64,000 bases of DNA from Beaufortia kweichowensis (GCA_019155185.1 CM032816.1:8224510-8288509), one strand, 5' to 3'; numbered from the stretch's first letter, positions 25,358-49,485 are shown. Notes: a model not told the origin generated them from the letters alone. Translations and numbers: made by a program.

Positions 25358-25832
25358 GGGCAGTTGACAAATAAATGTCACTGTGTCCTATGGCGTGAAA
25401 ACAAAAATGTAGAAAAAGCCAAAAAAAAATACAAATAGCATGAGAGATTTATCTTTATTATTTTTTGTATGTCACACCATAGGACATATACACTACATTT
25501 CAGCTGTATCCTTAAAATAAGCTGATTTGGGGATTTTCTGTACCATTTGCTTTATGTTTTTAGGGTTAGGGTTAAAAAAGATTTTTTTTAATTAACATTT
25601 TCATTTTAATTTTTTTATAAATTGCAATAACATTAACTTTTTTATAAATTTTTTGTTAATGTTTATTGTTATAAACATTTGTCAAATATTTCATTTTGAG
25701 TCTTAGACCTTTCCATCAATTTATAATTCGTCATGATTAGAATAAAAATAAACTATTATTAAAGTGAATAGGGAAATAACGTGTAACATGTAACTTATGT
25801 CCCTCTTTAGGAACGGTGACAGTTAACAGGTT
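25358..25832. repeat. MITE, copy 1 of a family also at 54698-55005
   Basis: The right end carries gtgacagttaacaggtt. The reverse complement of its right half aligns by eye with the start of the 54698-55005 element: the shared end aacctgttaactgtcac, then tgatggaaaggt, then tatttgaca, then tttataacaataaa in the same order. The left boundary is approximate. An internal pair (tgtcctatggcgtga at 25384, its inverted partner near 25473-25488) gives a further stem. Confidence 0.6.
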
Positions 25833-26159
25833 AAATAAAAAATTGTCAAAAGGTTTAGGAAAATACAACTGTTAATGTATATTAATTAATATGAATTAAA
25901 GTATATACTGCATTGTAGAGAATCAGACTGTTTACTGGACAAACAATAAGTTTTGATTATATATTTGTCAACATTTACCCATGGGCCAAAGCTATATTTA
26001 TATAGCTTTTGATATTTAAGTGGCAGAGTGTTTCTGTTGTCCAGAGAGAAAATAGGATCTTGGAGAACCTCCCTCTCAGTGAGGGTTTAATGATGTGCAC
26101 CATTACTTTCAGCCAGCGATCCTTAACTGCTCCACAGTGATGAGCCCAGAGTCTCAATT

Positions 26160-26324
<165 letters not shown>

Positions 26325-27611
26325 TAGACTTGCATGAATAATTAAATGATATTAAACCTTGTGACGTCAGTTGGTATGTAAAATGGTGCATTAAATAAGT
26401 GATCCAGTGATGAATTATAATAAAGGTGGCCAATAGTAATCCAGGAAATTACAGTTTAAGACAGATTTCCAAACCCAACATTTAGAATCACCAGACTGTA
26501 TTGGGTTCAGTACAGAAAACATATCAATATCACCTGTTAATCTATTAGACATACCAATGATATAATTCACATTTTAACAAAAATCCCAAGTTTGGTTGAG
26601 CTCAAACTTTATGACTGTTTATATTTTTCTAGCAGCCCCTTTATCAAAACATTGTTCCGGAATAAAACCTTTTTTAGAATTTGACTTTCCACATGTTGGA
26701 TATCTTATTTACTTTCTTAAACAAGCAAGCTCCCCCTCAAAGACAAAAAACTGGCATGCTTGGAATATGAAGGAGTGATTTGTGCATCTATTATTTTAAC
26801 TCTATTTTTACCTTCCATATCTGTTTGTTGCTTTTAGCACGATGCATTATAATAATCTGTAAATCAGTCTCTTATATTTTCAGTGGGAAATAGAGATGTG
26901 TATTTATCCCCTACTGCTAGATTAATGACCACTGGTGCGACCTTACGACCTATCAGATTACAGGAAAAATGAGCTCAGAGGTCACTAGATTCAGATCAGT
27001 TCCGTTCTGCTTATTGGTGCCACTGTCTTCAATTTTAGATTACTCCTAAACAAACGTAAAACAAACGTTCTTTTTCTGTCGTCGCCTAAATTACATTTAA
27101 AATGATATTTTATGACTTCCTCGAACTCAGACCGCATCTCTGTCGACATGTTCACCTTTCACATGCTCTTTAATAACAAAGTAAACAGTTTAAGACTTAA
27201 CCAAGTGTCCGAACCAATTGTGTGTTTTTGACGGTATATCACTAATGAGCTTTTACACGACCGTCAGAAACACGTTTCGGTTGCATCATTAATTATCAAA
27301 TGAGGAATGTGCAGGCCTTTTCATCTTAATCTAGAAAGCAAGGGCCACAGCACAGCAGGAATTCAGATGATTTAGCTGCCTTTGACTTAATCAGTCTTAG
27401 AAGAAGTACAATGGCAGTGCACAATGATGGATCACTTTTAAGTCACTGAGGAGTGTTTATATAGTCTGCTTTCACTGACTTGCTTACCCCGCTGACCGGT
27501 TAGGAGAAAACGATTTTGCTGGTCAGATTTTAGGGCCTTCTTGTATCAAAATAAATCTCGGTTGAACGCAATCCGGGGGCTCGTGTATTAAACTTTGAGT
27601 TGATTTTATCC

Positions 27612-27730
27612 ATAAAGTGTGCAAGTGTTGATCCTGTTTGTGAAAACCCAACCCAAATATTACAAATATTCTGTGATAAAACCATTCTTTAATATTGACT
27701 GAGTCAGACCATGTTAAAAATTTAAATTTA
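27612..27730. repeat. Degraded fragment related to the tgtgaccctg MITE
   Basis: It contains tgatcctgtttgtgaaaacc and, about 75 bases on, ttaatattgactgagtcag, the reverse complement of a block (actcagtcaatattaa) found in the 5120-5365 element. The mixture of orientations suggests a rearranged or foldback copy. Confidence 0.35.
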
Positions 27731-28081
27731 TCTATAGGAAGCCAACTTAATTTTAGTATTTTAAATAATAAATATCAGTATTAAAAATTGAAAATTGAGT
27801 ATTGTACCTCAAAATCTATCATATAATCTACTACTGTGATGCTCCTAATTTCATAATTACATTTTACAGACATCACATTTACGTTATATTACTTTTTTTT
27901 TTATAAATCCCAATATGTGTGATCAGGCGAAGACGAATAAAGACAAAAAAACTGCTTATTACTAAAATTATAAAAATTAAATTATCACAACATATTTGGG
28001 AAAATCTTAACAGTGATCTCATACCAATTAGCTCTTCTACATTTTGATGTTTGTGTTGCCAATTAGCGTGAAAGTCTTCAG

Positions 28082-28177
28082 CAAAAAGATAACATTGAGA
28101 AGCGTCTTCCCCGTGGAAAGCCCCTTCATCCTGACCAGCCCATGAACCCGTGCGCAGTCAGAGACATCTCTCCTCAA
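28082..28177 (+). CDS. Exon-like segment A of an unrecognised plus-strand transcript
   Basis: Preceded by gtcttcag and followed by gtaact, this 96-bp GC-richer segment (about half GC against AT-rich flanks) reads 32 codons without a stop, from QKDNIEKRLPRGKPLH to VRDISPQ. An alternative, stronger donor (gtaagt) 13 bases later would shift the phase. The next exon-like segment at 29086 continues in the same frame. I do not recognise the protein, and it may be a lncRNA exon or chance. Confidence 0.3.
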
Positions 28178-29085
28178 GTAACTGTACACTGTAAGTTTGT
28201 TGCCAAATGATCTGGCATGAAAGGATTTGCTAACTTCTTTATGCCAAACGTCTCTGTTAGCATTTTTAATTGCTGAGACATAAAACTTGCATGTTGTTGA
28301 CTCCTGGAACAGAATGTCTCCTTAATAGACGGAAGCACGCTGTTCACTTCGTGCCCGACTACCAAAAACAACCTGTGCACAAACAAACTACAGAGCGATA
28401 CCGCTATCAAGCTGAGTCACAGATTCAAAAACATCACAGCGGTGACCACATTCAAAACAAAAGCCTGACTCTTGTCCTTGATTCTGGTCTATTCAGCTGA
28501 AACACTTTTAACTTTTTATCAAAACTATTTGTCCTCAGCATTTATTATTTCCAGATTTTGATGCATATTCTATAACGAGGCTGAAATGTTGCACGCTTCG
28601 GTGTTCATGATCTGGCAGAGGATAAGCACTTTTAAATGATTTGTAGACCTGGTATTCGATTCCTACTAAACCGATGCTGTGGCGTTCAAACATAGAGATA
28701 GTATCTTTGAAGAAACGTCCCAACATAATTTCTTGTCTCTCCTGGAGCCTAGCCAAGCTCTGTAAAGATTTCTCTCCCCATAAACTTAAGTGGAGACTGA
28801 AAAATTTCATCTCTAGAGATTGATAGCGTGCGCTTAGGATGTAGAACTTACAGCTTTTATTAAACAAGGAGCCCTTTCTCCCTAAGTGTTCCATTGTGTG
28901 CCATTTGTAGAGCAAAAGACTTCACGATTTCTCCCATCCGAAACGTTTGGAACAATAGTATGTATAGCACATAATATATAAGAGCAATATATAACATCTG
29001 GCTGTGCACATTTGTTAAAGCCCATCTGAGTTGTAATTAAATCAAATGTTTAATGTTTTTCTTCTCTCTTCCACACATCTTCAAG

Positions 29086-29197
29086 GTTGTTCCTGCGCGT
29101 GCATACCAAAATGAATTAATTAATGGCCTTGCAGCTGGCCGTACCACTCTGGCTGATACCCTTGCTGCCTGCCGTCTCCAGAAGCCTCTGTGTTTAG
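29086..29197 (+). CDS. Exon-like segment B of an unrecognised plus-strand transcript
   Basis: The acceptor-like cttcaag is followed by 37 open codons and a donor (TTTAG/gtaacg). It reads VVPARAYQNELINGLAAG then RTTLADTLAACRLQKPLCL, which looks like ordinary soluble protein sequence rather than noise. It is phase-compatible with segment A before it, and with a possible terminal segment at 32155-32222 that opens after acag and reaches TAA 23 codons on. No family is recognised. Confidence 0.3.
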
Positions 29198-29750
29198 GTA
29201 ACGTTGGACGCTTTCCTGCATCCGCTTAAATGCTGAATTTTTCTGCGTTTGGTCTTTTGGAAGGCGAGCCAGTGTTTTAAATACCTCAGACGATTCTCAG
29301 CCTTTGCCTTATCAGCAGTTTGCCACAAATCCAAAACCACCTGCACATGTTATTTTAATAGCATCTCCTAACAGCTCGGGTCTTGTGTAGCACAGCAAGG
29401 CCAAATCCAGGCTCGAGGGTTAACTGAAGCTGTCAAGACAAGGCACTTAATAGTAGGAGTTTCAGGATAGAACGTGAAGTATTGAGATTATTGATAATAT
29501 GTGGATTTTCACTATAAATTGCTTAATACTTTATTTAAAAAATAGATAAAAAAATAACTAAATTGGCATTGTGGTTCTGTTTTACAATGGAAGTAAGCTA
29601 GGCCAGCAGTCAAATTTTTCTTAAAATCTCTTTGTGATCTCTTTTGCTCCACAGTGATGCACATCATTGTGAGATCTTTCTTGAAGTCAGAATGCCATAT
29701 GCATATATAATATGAATATACATATAGGCCACTGTGTAGAAGTTACCAGG

Positions 29751-30011
29751 TTAAAGGGGTAATTCACCAACAAATAAAAATCTTTCATCATTTATTCACC
29801 CTCATGTCATTCTAAACCTGTATGACATTTTTTTCTATGGAACACAAAAGAAGATATTTTGTGAAATGTCTTGTGTCCGTATAATGGAAGTCAATGTTGT
29901 TTGCTTACCAACTTTCTTCAAAATATCTTCTTTTCTGTTCTGCAGAAAAAAGTCATACAGGTTTGGAATGATGTGAGGGTGAATAAATGATGAATTTTTA
30001 TTTTGTGTGTG
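29751..30011. repeat. Foldback MITE of the ttcaccctcatgtcatt type
   Basis: The left arm runs through ggggtaattcacc, ttcaccctcatgtcattcta and ggaacacaaaagaagatatt; the right arm returns as aaaatatcttcttttctgtt, gtttggaatgatgtgagggt and gaataaatgatg. The element is thus a long imperfect palindrome. This is a very common teleost repeat; it resembles what has been described as Angel-type foldback elements, though I am not certain of the name. Related copies: 36946-37127, 40371-40612, 44268-44507, 58308-58469. Confidence 0.8.
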
Positions 30012-30029
30012 AAAAATAAAAAGTGAGCA

Positions 30030-33000
30030 TCACAGTGGGTGAAATGTGTACGTGTGCACCCAGACACTATGAACAGTGCAGCATTGTTATACAGCAGACA
30101 AGCAAAATTTCACATCCAAAGATGTAACATTGACCGCCTTTTTCTAAAGCCCCCTGCTGATAAGGCCAAAGATGATTCATTTCACCACACATCTGCAGCT
30201 AACAGAGCTGTTATTTATTTGACAAAGATAGCGTGTTCTCTGTCAGCGTTGATATCCGTTACATTTGTTGTCCAGTGTCCTCTGAGCTGTCCACTTCATT
30301 ACTTACGACTTTAATCACAGGTCTTCTTACGTTTACAATAAATCGCAGCTTCAAGTGGAATCTGTTTGCTCAAGACTCCACAAGCATATTCAAACTTTGG
30401 TGTCCTTTGTCACGGGTGAGCAGTAACATTTCTCATTTCCTTTAAATGCACTCCGAGGGCTCCAGGAGAGATTCATCAAACACGGGGAAATCATCTGGGG
30501 CTATCAATTAGTCTGCTGTACAAATGAAGTTCTACCTTGAAGTTAGATCTCTTTGATGCAATAGCAGGCTTTGGAAAAACAAAATATTTTCAGGGTCACT
30601 TGGACCACTGTGTTTTTCTTAGGCATGCGGAGCACTTGGGTAAAAGTCGGCTAGGTTTGATTTTAAGATAATTTGTTGTTTGTTAAGTGGAAAAATGCAT
30701 TCGAATGGTCAGGGGAGCAATTCTTTTTCTCCGCTGTTGCTTTAAAAATGCGGCATTAGACATCTACAGAATTTTGGGTGTTCTGTGTGTTCAAGAGTGT
30801 ATGAGGGAGTTCAACAAAGAAGATGAGGTGAGACCTGGTGCTAACTAAAACTCAGTTTCTCAGTAGCATCACATTCAGCCTAATTGAAGCAAACATTTTT
30901 TACGTTTTTCATCTCGCTCGTATGTCATTAAGACATTCCCTTACCATTTCAGCTTTAGCAAGAAACAAAATCACGCTCTATTTGACCAACAACAAGTTAT
31001 CACAAGTCATTGACGTATAGAGGAAGAAGTACATGAGACTTTCATCTGCCATTTACTTTGGATCTCAGCCTTTTTATGCTGCCAAAGACTGAGCCTAATC
31101 CAAAGTTTGATGACAAGATACAGGACTTTGACACAGTGACTTCTGCTGACAAGACAGGCTTTTTCTTTTCCTCGCGCTCCTCTTCCCCGAGTTGAATCCT
31201 GGGTCAGCAGCTTTCAGCAAAACCCCAGACTACAATTCCAGATGGTGAAGTAAGACCAGATCTCAGCTCATCAATTTAATGAGAACTGCCTCTGCTTAGC
31301 CACGTCCTGCTCTCTGACCGACACTTCCGGCTACACCGAGGCCTAAACGTTTGACAAATAAAGACAGATCTAAGCTAATTGGTTAAGCGATGGACACCGT
31401 GTACGAAACTGGCAGCGTAATATATTGCAGATTTAGCGGGTTTTATTATGACCTCTTCATAGCATGGCTTCTTTTTTCTCTCTTTTCAAAGACTCTTGTG
31501 AAGAACAGGAAGTGATTGTTTATATTTCTGCTGCAATTCATTGATACGTTGATTGTCCAAATGGTTATGTTAGGAAAATGATTTTCTTTCACAGTGTAAA
31601 GTTTATAGCAACAGTGACCTCAGGTTTGCAACAGACTGTAATGTTGTCTGGCTTTCACTACTAATGTTTGCGTGTAACTGTTGCTATGAAAGCAAAAAAC
31701 GACTGGCAAGACTAGAAGCAGTGAAGATAACCTTTAAAGTCTTCATACATCAAAACAGAAGAAAAAAACTTTCAAGGTCACTAGCAACTGCCTGTTGTGA
31801 TAAAACACTGACAACATTTTTGTCCAGTTTGTATACAGAAGAATAGACTTTTGTATGTTATATAATTTATATAAACTTTTTACTTACTAACAGTGTAATT
31901 GTAATTGAAAGAAATAATTAAATGAATATTGGGTGAATGTCCCAGTTTACCTGAATTTGTCCTAAGATATCTAAATGTATCTATATTCATGTTTTTATTA
32001 CAAAACTTGCAAAACTAGAATCTAAATGTAGAAATTAAAATATAAAAACTACATTAATTCATAATCTATAATTATTATATATTTTTTTTTTTTTTAAATC
32101 ATTTTATTTTTAACACCCTTGTCAGTTTACATATATTTTCATGTTCTGTTACAGATAAAGGCGCCGATTGGAAGTCCTTCTCGAACATTATCCAAACTAC
32201 AGGCTCATTATTAATACGCTAATATAATGTTTCATCTCGGACCATTAAAGTGTCTGGATGTAAGGAGTGCGTCGCGTCACAGCATATTTTTCAAAGGCCA
32301 AAGTGGAACCGCTGTGGAATTACAATCTTCGTCACTGTCTATTACTGTTATTGTAAGTATTGTGCAAATGGTTATGAATGGCCACGCGCCCTGGTTAAAA
32401 GTCACGGCTAAAATTGACTAAGTGATAATAATATAATACAGGATTCGTTTGTTTTCACATCTCTAGACTGAAGGTGAGGACGTCCAGCTGAGGTCCATCT
32501 TAGGTTGTAGTTGTGGTCTCCAATAATACTGCTTTCTTTCAGTGGGTTTGCCAGAGGTTAAGCAGAACTCAGCCCTTGCGGAGGGGAGTGTGTGTAGGGG
32601 TGTGTAAGTCCTCTCTTCCTCACGGCACATTGTGCAGTGTTATAATTGAGGCATCCCTCCTCATCGCAATCTATTTTTTATCAGCCTTTCATCGTGCATC
32701 AGTTAATGGTCGCCGATTGTAAAGCAAAACAGTTTCATCAAAAAATTTTTACATTAATTGTTTCATTTACAAGTTTTAACTCCTCTTGTCGTTGCCTTCG
32801 CGTGCTCTCGTGTATTGTATTACAACCGACAATTTAAATTAAAATAATTAAAAATCGATCTTTAGAACTTTTTAAATGAAAAAATATTGTTACTAATTTG
32901 TATTTGAATTTCCTTACGAACAATTAGGAGTTCAGATAAATGTCAGCACCTGCAGATTTGTTAATAAGGTGACAAGAAACGTACTTTTGTGCGACAAAAT

Positions 33001-34169
33001 CTCTCTGCAACATATTTAATATTTTACTATTAGGAAAGCTATAAGTTAATACATAATGAAGCATGCATGTGTTATTTTTTGGATTATGCAAGGACTGCGA
33101 TTAAAAAAGTATAAGGGAAAAAAAGTGTAATAATTTAAAAACTGTTAAAATAAAATGCAACAAAGTTAACATGTGTCTACGTTCGTTACAGATCATGTTG
33201 CCGCTTATGTTTTTACTGAAACATTAACAGCAATTTACTTAAAAATTAATAATAAACTAAAAAGCAGAAACTTTTTTAAAGAAAGTATTTAATAAAACGT
33301 TCTAAAAAAGAGCTTTAACAATTCCACTTTTGTAGAGGAAATTTTATAAAATAATAATATTTTTTATAATTATTATTATTATTATTTAAATTACGGGGTT
33401 TTGGAAATAATTATTTATTGCCAATATAGTTTTTTTCGCTCTGATGCCATAAATAAAAAAGACGCAAACAGTTAAATACTGTTTAATAAATACACTAATC
33501 ATTTCCGTTCGCTTTAAATATATTTCAATTATTATGTTCCACTTAATAAACAGCACTGTAATTATTCTCTTCATTTTAGGGTAACTGGCTTATTTAACTT
33601 ATAAAGTCAATGTTCTTAAATAGTGTGATAAAATATCCTAAATTACAAAAAAGGCAATCGCATTTGTTTCATGCATATAAGATCATCAGAGCGAAAAAAA
33701 ACAGTTCATTTGATGGATGTGGTAATAATAAAGCTGGAGCTTGCGGTCGGTCATTATGACGTATAAGGTCACGCGCTCATCCTGGTTATACAGTATACAG
33801 GATTATTTAAAACTGGTATTTACAATATGCTGCGAAAATAAATATCCTGTAATTAACTGTTTAAATAAAAAACTTTAAAAAAACTGTTCTACCTCCTCAG
33901 AATAAACTATTCTTGAAGTTTAATTATTTTAATTTGCATATCATTTCACTGCAAAATATTACATACATGGCCAAGGATTTATTGTGTTTTATTTATAAAC
34001 TGTTTTACAGTGCCTGCTTATATTTGTTTCAATAAAATTTTCATAAAAGCCCAATCTCATTGTTATCCATCCTCACTCCCACAAACACACACACAGAGTT
34101 TATTGAGACTCCCTGTATGCTGTTTGAGTATACAGGGAGGAGTATTGTACAGGGAGAGGTAAATGAATG
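30030..34169. other. Intergenic upstream of wt1
   Basis: AT-rich DNA with GC-richer islands near 30470-30640, 31100-31420 and 33720-33800 that have no coding features and may be enhancers. There are hormone-receptor half sites in these islands: gggtcacttggacca at about 30594-30608, tgacctcagg at about 31616, and aaggtcacg at about 33768. A possible last exon of the unrecognised transcript sits at 32155-32222. Confidence 0.4.
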
Positions 34170-34585
34170 AAGTGTTACACTCATCTTTCCTCACTAGCTT
34201 TTGGCTCCTCCTCCCGACTCCTCAGTGTGGCTCTGTATGTGAGCTCCCAGGCCTCCAAAGAAAACAGACACGCAAGAAAGGAGGTACACCTCTCTCTCCT
34301 GCTCTCCTCACTTCATTCACAGACCCTACGAGAACTCTCTCTACCGAGCACCTTTGTTCTTCCGTTTATGCCCTAACTTTCCATTGCAACATGGACTATT
34401 CCGACTGAAAACAACTTCGGTACCATCTGGCTGTGACCAAACTTGACTCAGCGATGACACCTTGCCGGATTTGACTTTCATTGACTTTGCTTTGCGTTGG
34501 ACTGTAGCACCGAACTCAAATCAGATCTGTTGGACGTTGTCTCTCTGCTGGGCCTGTTTGCTTAAGTGATCAGGTGTATTGTAAG
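34170..34585 (+). promoter_or_regulatory. wt1: wt1 promoter and 5' UTR
   Basis: A pyrimidine-rich stretch (repeated ctcctcc and ctctct motifs, 34195-34345) precedes the coding start by about 300 bases, consistent with the TATA-less, CT/GC-rich promoter known for WT1. The frame of the protein is open upstream of the ATG only back to a TAG at 34505-34507 and contains no CTG codon. Confidence 0.55.
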
Positions 34586-45775
<11,190 letters not shown>

Positions 45776-46780
45776 GCTAATCTATATGTCTCATAAGCAG
45801 TGGCTTCTTCTAGGTGCTGGTCTGAGACGCGTCCCTCCGTCTCAAAACATACACTGAAGCTTTTTGTGTAAGAAAAATATAATCTGAGATCATCAGCAAG
45901 AGGCAACAACACATACAGATCATTTAGATACATGAATATGTGCTTTTCTTCCATTTGATTTTTACTTAAAATAATTATACTTAATTATGAAATATATAAA
46001 TTTTTTGGTAAATTGAACTGAATGTTTTTGAATGGCCTTGACATTTCCATGTTTCCATGTAGCAGTTCCCACTCTTTGAAACATTGAGCTCATTGATATA
46101 TTGCAAAAGATAGAAAAAAGTAGGTTTATTGTGTTTCTTCTAGATCTCTTGCTGCTGATCTGGTCCGTTTTTCTTTGCAATAGTGAAGTTCGTGGTTTGA
46201 CTGAGGAAACTGGCACTGGAGTAGCACTTAGAAACGGTTTATTTGTATGCGCAGCGCCCCCTACAGGCCGCTCGCCACGGGCTCTAAAACACCATTCAAT
46301 ACAAAACCGTCTGTTTCCACTGAGGAAACCTGAGATGTGAAATATAACTTAACAGTTAATTTAGTTGTCAGCAGTTTTCAGACTAATTTATTATGTTTAT
46401 TGTAAATTAAAACGTAACTTTCTCCTATCCAGCTTTATCCAGCATCTTCAACATTGTATCTAAAGTTGTAAAATCGTTCCACTGATGTGCTTGTTGTTAA
46501 TAATCCACTCTTAGACCTTCCCAGTTAATTTATGAGTAGGTCACACTGGTTATGTGGCTGAGCGGTTGTGGTCGAGCTGTAAATATTAGTTTCAATCCTC
46601 AGCCAACACCAAAAAATAAAACAGCATTTTGTTCGTGGGAAATGTGACTTACGTATGTAAAAGAACGTTTTTTGTTGTTGTTGTTTTTGTCTTTAGTTTG
46701 TTTAAAATATGTTATTGACAGTCATTGTTTTGTTGTGTTTTGTTTTTTAATAAAACTTTTGGCATTAACTTCAAGAAAAG
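45776..46780 (+). terminator. wt1: wt1 3' UTR with poly(A) signal
   Basis: AATAAA at 46749-46754, in a T-rich setting (tgttttttaataaaactttt) about 975 bases after the stop, is the best candidate end. Earlier AATAAA-like hexamers (near 46614) are possible alternatives. A CTCF-like motif lies inside at 46252-46270. Confidence 0.55.
46252..46270 (-). promoter_or_regulatory. Candidate CTCF site in the wt1 3' UTR
   Basis: cagcgccccctacaggccg is the reverse complement of a sequence matching the CTCF core (AGGGGGCGCTG) well. It is a motif match only. Confidence 0.4.
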
Positions 46781-48930
46781 CTCTAAGGTTCCTCTGAATT
46801 TAACTATAAAATTACTTGATAAGTAAAATATAAGATTACAATATTTTTTATTCTCATTTACTGTATAATTCAAATCTCAAATTGAACTGCTGAAAGCCAC
46901 AAAAACAAGGTTTTGTTTTTTTCATCAAATGTTTCCTCTGTACTCTTCATTAAAACACAGATGACAGTTATACTGTATAAAATTATAACCATCTGCTATT
47001 ATTTTATCATTATCTGTAGCCCGGACGTCTAGTCTTTTCCATTTGAAACAATTTGCTCAATGATGTGTAAATCAGCAAGCTTCTCCACCCTATTACTCAT
47101 GCCGAAAAGTCCCTCTGTATCTCACGGAGACGGTGCTTAATCTCTGTCCTAGATTCAGTTTGAGTGCCCTTTGAAGGCGAGGTGGCTGCTTTGTATAACT
47201 TCGGCAAAGTCCACTTCCAATAGACCCAGAGCCCTGCGAGCGTTTATACTCGCCACTTAAATTGAAAGAATCATTGGTCTTGTGTCAGTGGGAAAGCGGG
47301 GATCTTCAAAGTCAGCAGGCGGATGAAACTTTAGCACTACAACGGCTTGGAATGACCAATGACTAGCAGTCTTGTGTTTGATAGCTGCTGAGGACATAAT
47401 GAGTATGGGGAATAAAATATAGGCTAATGGACAAATCCAAAAGTTTCTCCTTCTCTCTGCAACTTCTATATTTCTTCTGATCAATGTAAAGAAAGCTAAT
47501 CAGCGGCCTGTTTTCTGGCTCTGATACCACAAGATGAAAGAAACTCTGTCTCATTGAACTTTTACTCTGTGATCCTTCCAAAGGCTGATAAAAACTTGAC
47601 TTCAGTCTAGTCCTGAAGTTTAGAGACGTCTCAAGCCCGTCACAATCACGAAAGAGCGTTAATTAGATAAAACAGTGATTGAGAGAATCTCCAGAAGAAA
47701 GAAAGCGTGTGCTGATGCAGCAGATGCAGCAGTTTTTTTCCTAAAATAAGTATTCAAAAATGTAATAAAATGAAAAAATATTTTGGGGAAAATCTCTTAA
47801 TTGCATCCATCATCAACACTATTTTTTTTCTTCAATACAAAAAATGAATTAATTACATTATCAAAATATTTTAATTCTTTTAAAGTCTGCATTTTATTGC
47901 GGCTGAATTAATATTACTAATAATTTAGCTCATAATTGTTAACAATGTTATTGGTACAATTTATACTTGAAATACCTTAAAGGTATTTTATCATCATTTT
48001 TATTAATTTATTTTAATTTTAAAGTAACACTACACATAAGCACCAGGATTATGCAACATGACAAATTTGCTCTGATCATCACATTGACATTTAGAAATAT
48101 AACTTTACATAAAAATCAACATCTTCAACATTCCTGTGCATAAATTCTGTCATTACACAAGTGAAGAGCTTTTAAACTCTACAGGGTGATTCTACACTGA
48201 TAAACAGCCTGAGATGATCTCTTGACCAGGCCAGCTGGCCGTGCATGATGCCTTTATGACCCTGGAGGTGGTCGATCAGTGAGCCCGTTCATTCAGAGGA
48301 TAAGATAAGAGAAAGAGAGAGTGATGAATTATGGGATTGACTGAGAGGTGAGATGAGCGAGGTGGATCTCTGACCTTCAGCTGCAGATGTGTGTTATTAT
48401 CAGGACGTTTGGTTAAGGAGGTGGGCGGCCATTATGGGATTTGATGTGGCTTGCTGTGGTGTAAATCAGAATGTGGTTTGTAAATTAGGATGAATGTCTC
48501 TTTCACTAAAAGAGTGTCTCTTTTTCTCTAAACAAGAAAGTTTAAAAGTAAGTCAAAGTGTGTGTGTGTTTGTGGGAAATTCCCATAACTGGGCCTGGTC
48601 TCTGGAGTAATGTTATAATGGCATTGGTGATACTCTGAATGTTAAGGTCCTGGTACGGCTCTCCACACTGTTACTATGAAGCTGCATTCCATCAGTCATG
48701 GTACAGATATTCTCCACCTCTCTCTCGCTCTATCTATCTCTCTCACACACAAAGACACTCTATTCCTATGTTGTGCAATAGCTCTCCGCTATCCTGGCAA
48801 TGTCATCAGCTATACCTCTGCACTTCCTCAAGCCGTGTACAGTAATGAGGATGAGATATGCTCCTGGGCTGTTTGTGAACAGTATGTGTGTGTGCAAATT
48901 AAATTATACTACATAAAGTATTTAGTATCT
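46781..48930. other. Gene desert, part 1
   Basis: AT-rich intergenic DNA. A moderately GC stretch at about 47030-47700 has small open frames on the minus strand (75 and 72 codons) with no recognisable product, and 48180-48500 is purine-rich. No gene is supported. Confidence 0.5.
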
Positions 48931-48933
48931 GTA

Positions 48934-49090
48934 TTCCTGTAGCTAAGTTGGTAAGAGCATGGCGCTAGCAACGCCAAGGTCATGGGTTCGACCACAGGGA
49001 CTGAGTTATACATTTTCATAAAAATGTATAGTATTATGCACTGTAAGTCGATCTGGACAAAAGCATCTGCCAAATGCATAAATAAAATGA
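48934..49090 (+). repeat. tRNA-derived SINE
   Basis: The head resembles a tRNA: A-box-like tagctaagttggtaagagc at about 48940-48958 and B box ggttcgacc at 48985-48993, around gcatggcgctagcaacgcc. The tail gtaagtcgatctggacaaaa then gcatctgccaaatgcataaa is the L2-type 3' end shared by many fish SINEs and LINEs. The head is a repeat remnant, not a functional tRNA gene, as the cloverleaf 3' half is missing. Confidence 0.85.
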
Positions 49091-49446
49091 AAAATAAAAT
49101 AAATAATCATACATAATAGCAGTAAATAACTACAACAATTTCTACACTACAACATAAAGTCCAAAAATGACGTAAAATATAATATCATAAATTTAAATTC
49201 TCATACATTTCAAAATGAAAACGTTTCAGCAGTTTGGTATGGAAAAATATGACGTGACCCATAGCTGAGATTTTTGGTTTAAATATTACAACGTTAAGCT
49301 CAGGCTCAGACGATTTCTGAGGAATCATTCAATCACAATTAAAAAAACTTTAAAGGTTCCAATCAAAACCAAAAGGGTTTTCAGTCATTATACTTTACTT
49401 TAAACCAGACATTTAAGACATTACCACCTTAAATACACATTCTAGA

Positions 49447-49485
49447 TTTGGATAAAAGCGTCTGCTAAATAAATAAATGTGTGTA
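49447..49485 (+). repeat. SINE/LINE tail fragment
   Basis: ttggataaaagcgtctgcta followed by aataaataaatg is the same 3' tail as the SINE at 48934, without a head. Confidence 0.7.

Noticed and set aside
28535..28915. 126-codon minus-strand open frame between the two exon-like segments
   Set aside because: Sequence looks ordinary (for example RYQSLEMKFFSLHLSLWGEK) but I recognise no domain; there is no splice or promoter support, and length alone does not exclude chance. Worth a database search but not called.
48934..49010. Possible tRNA gene
   Set aside because: Only the A- and B-box halves resemble a tRNA; no complete cloverleaf or acceptor stem, and the L2-type tail marks it as a SINE.
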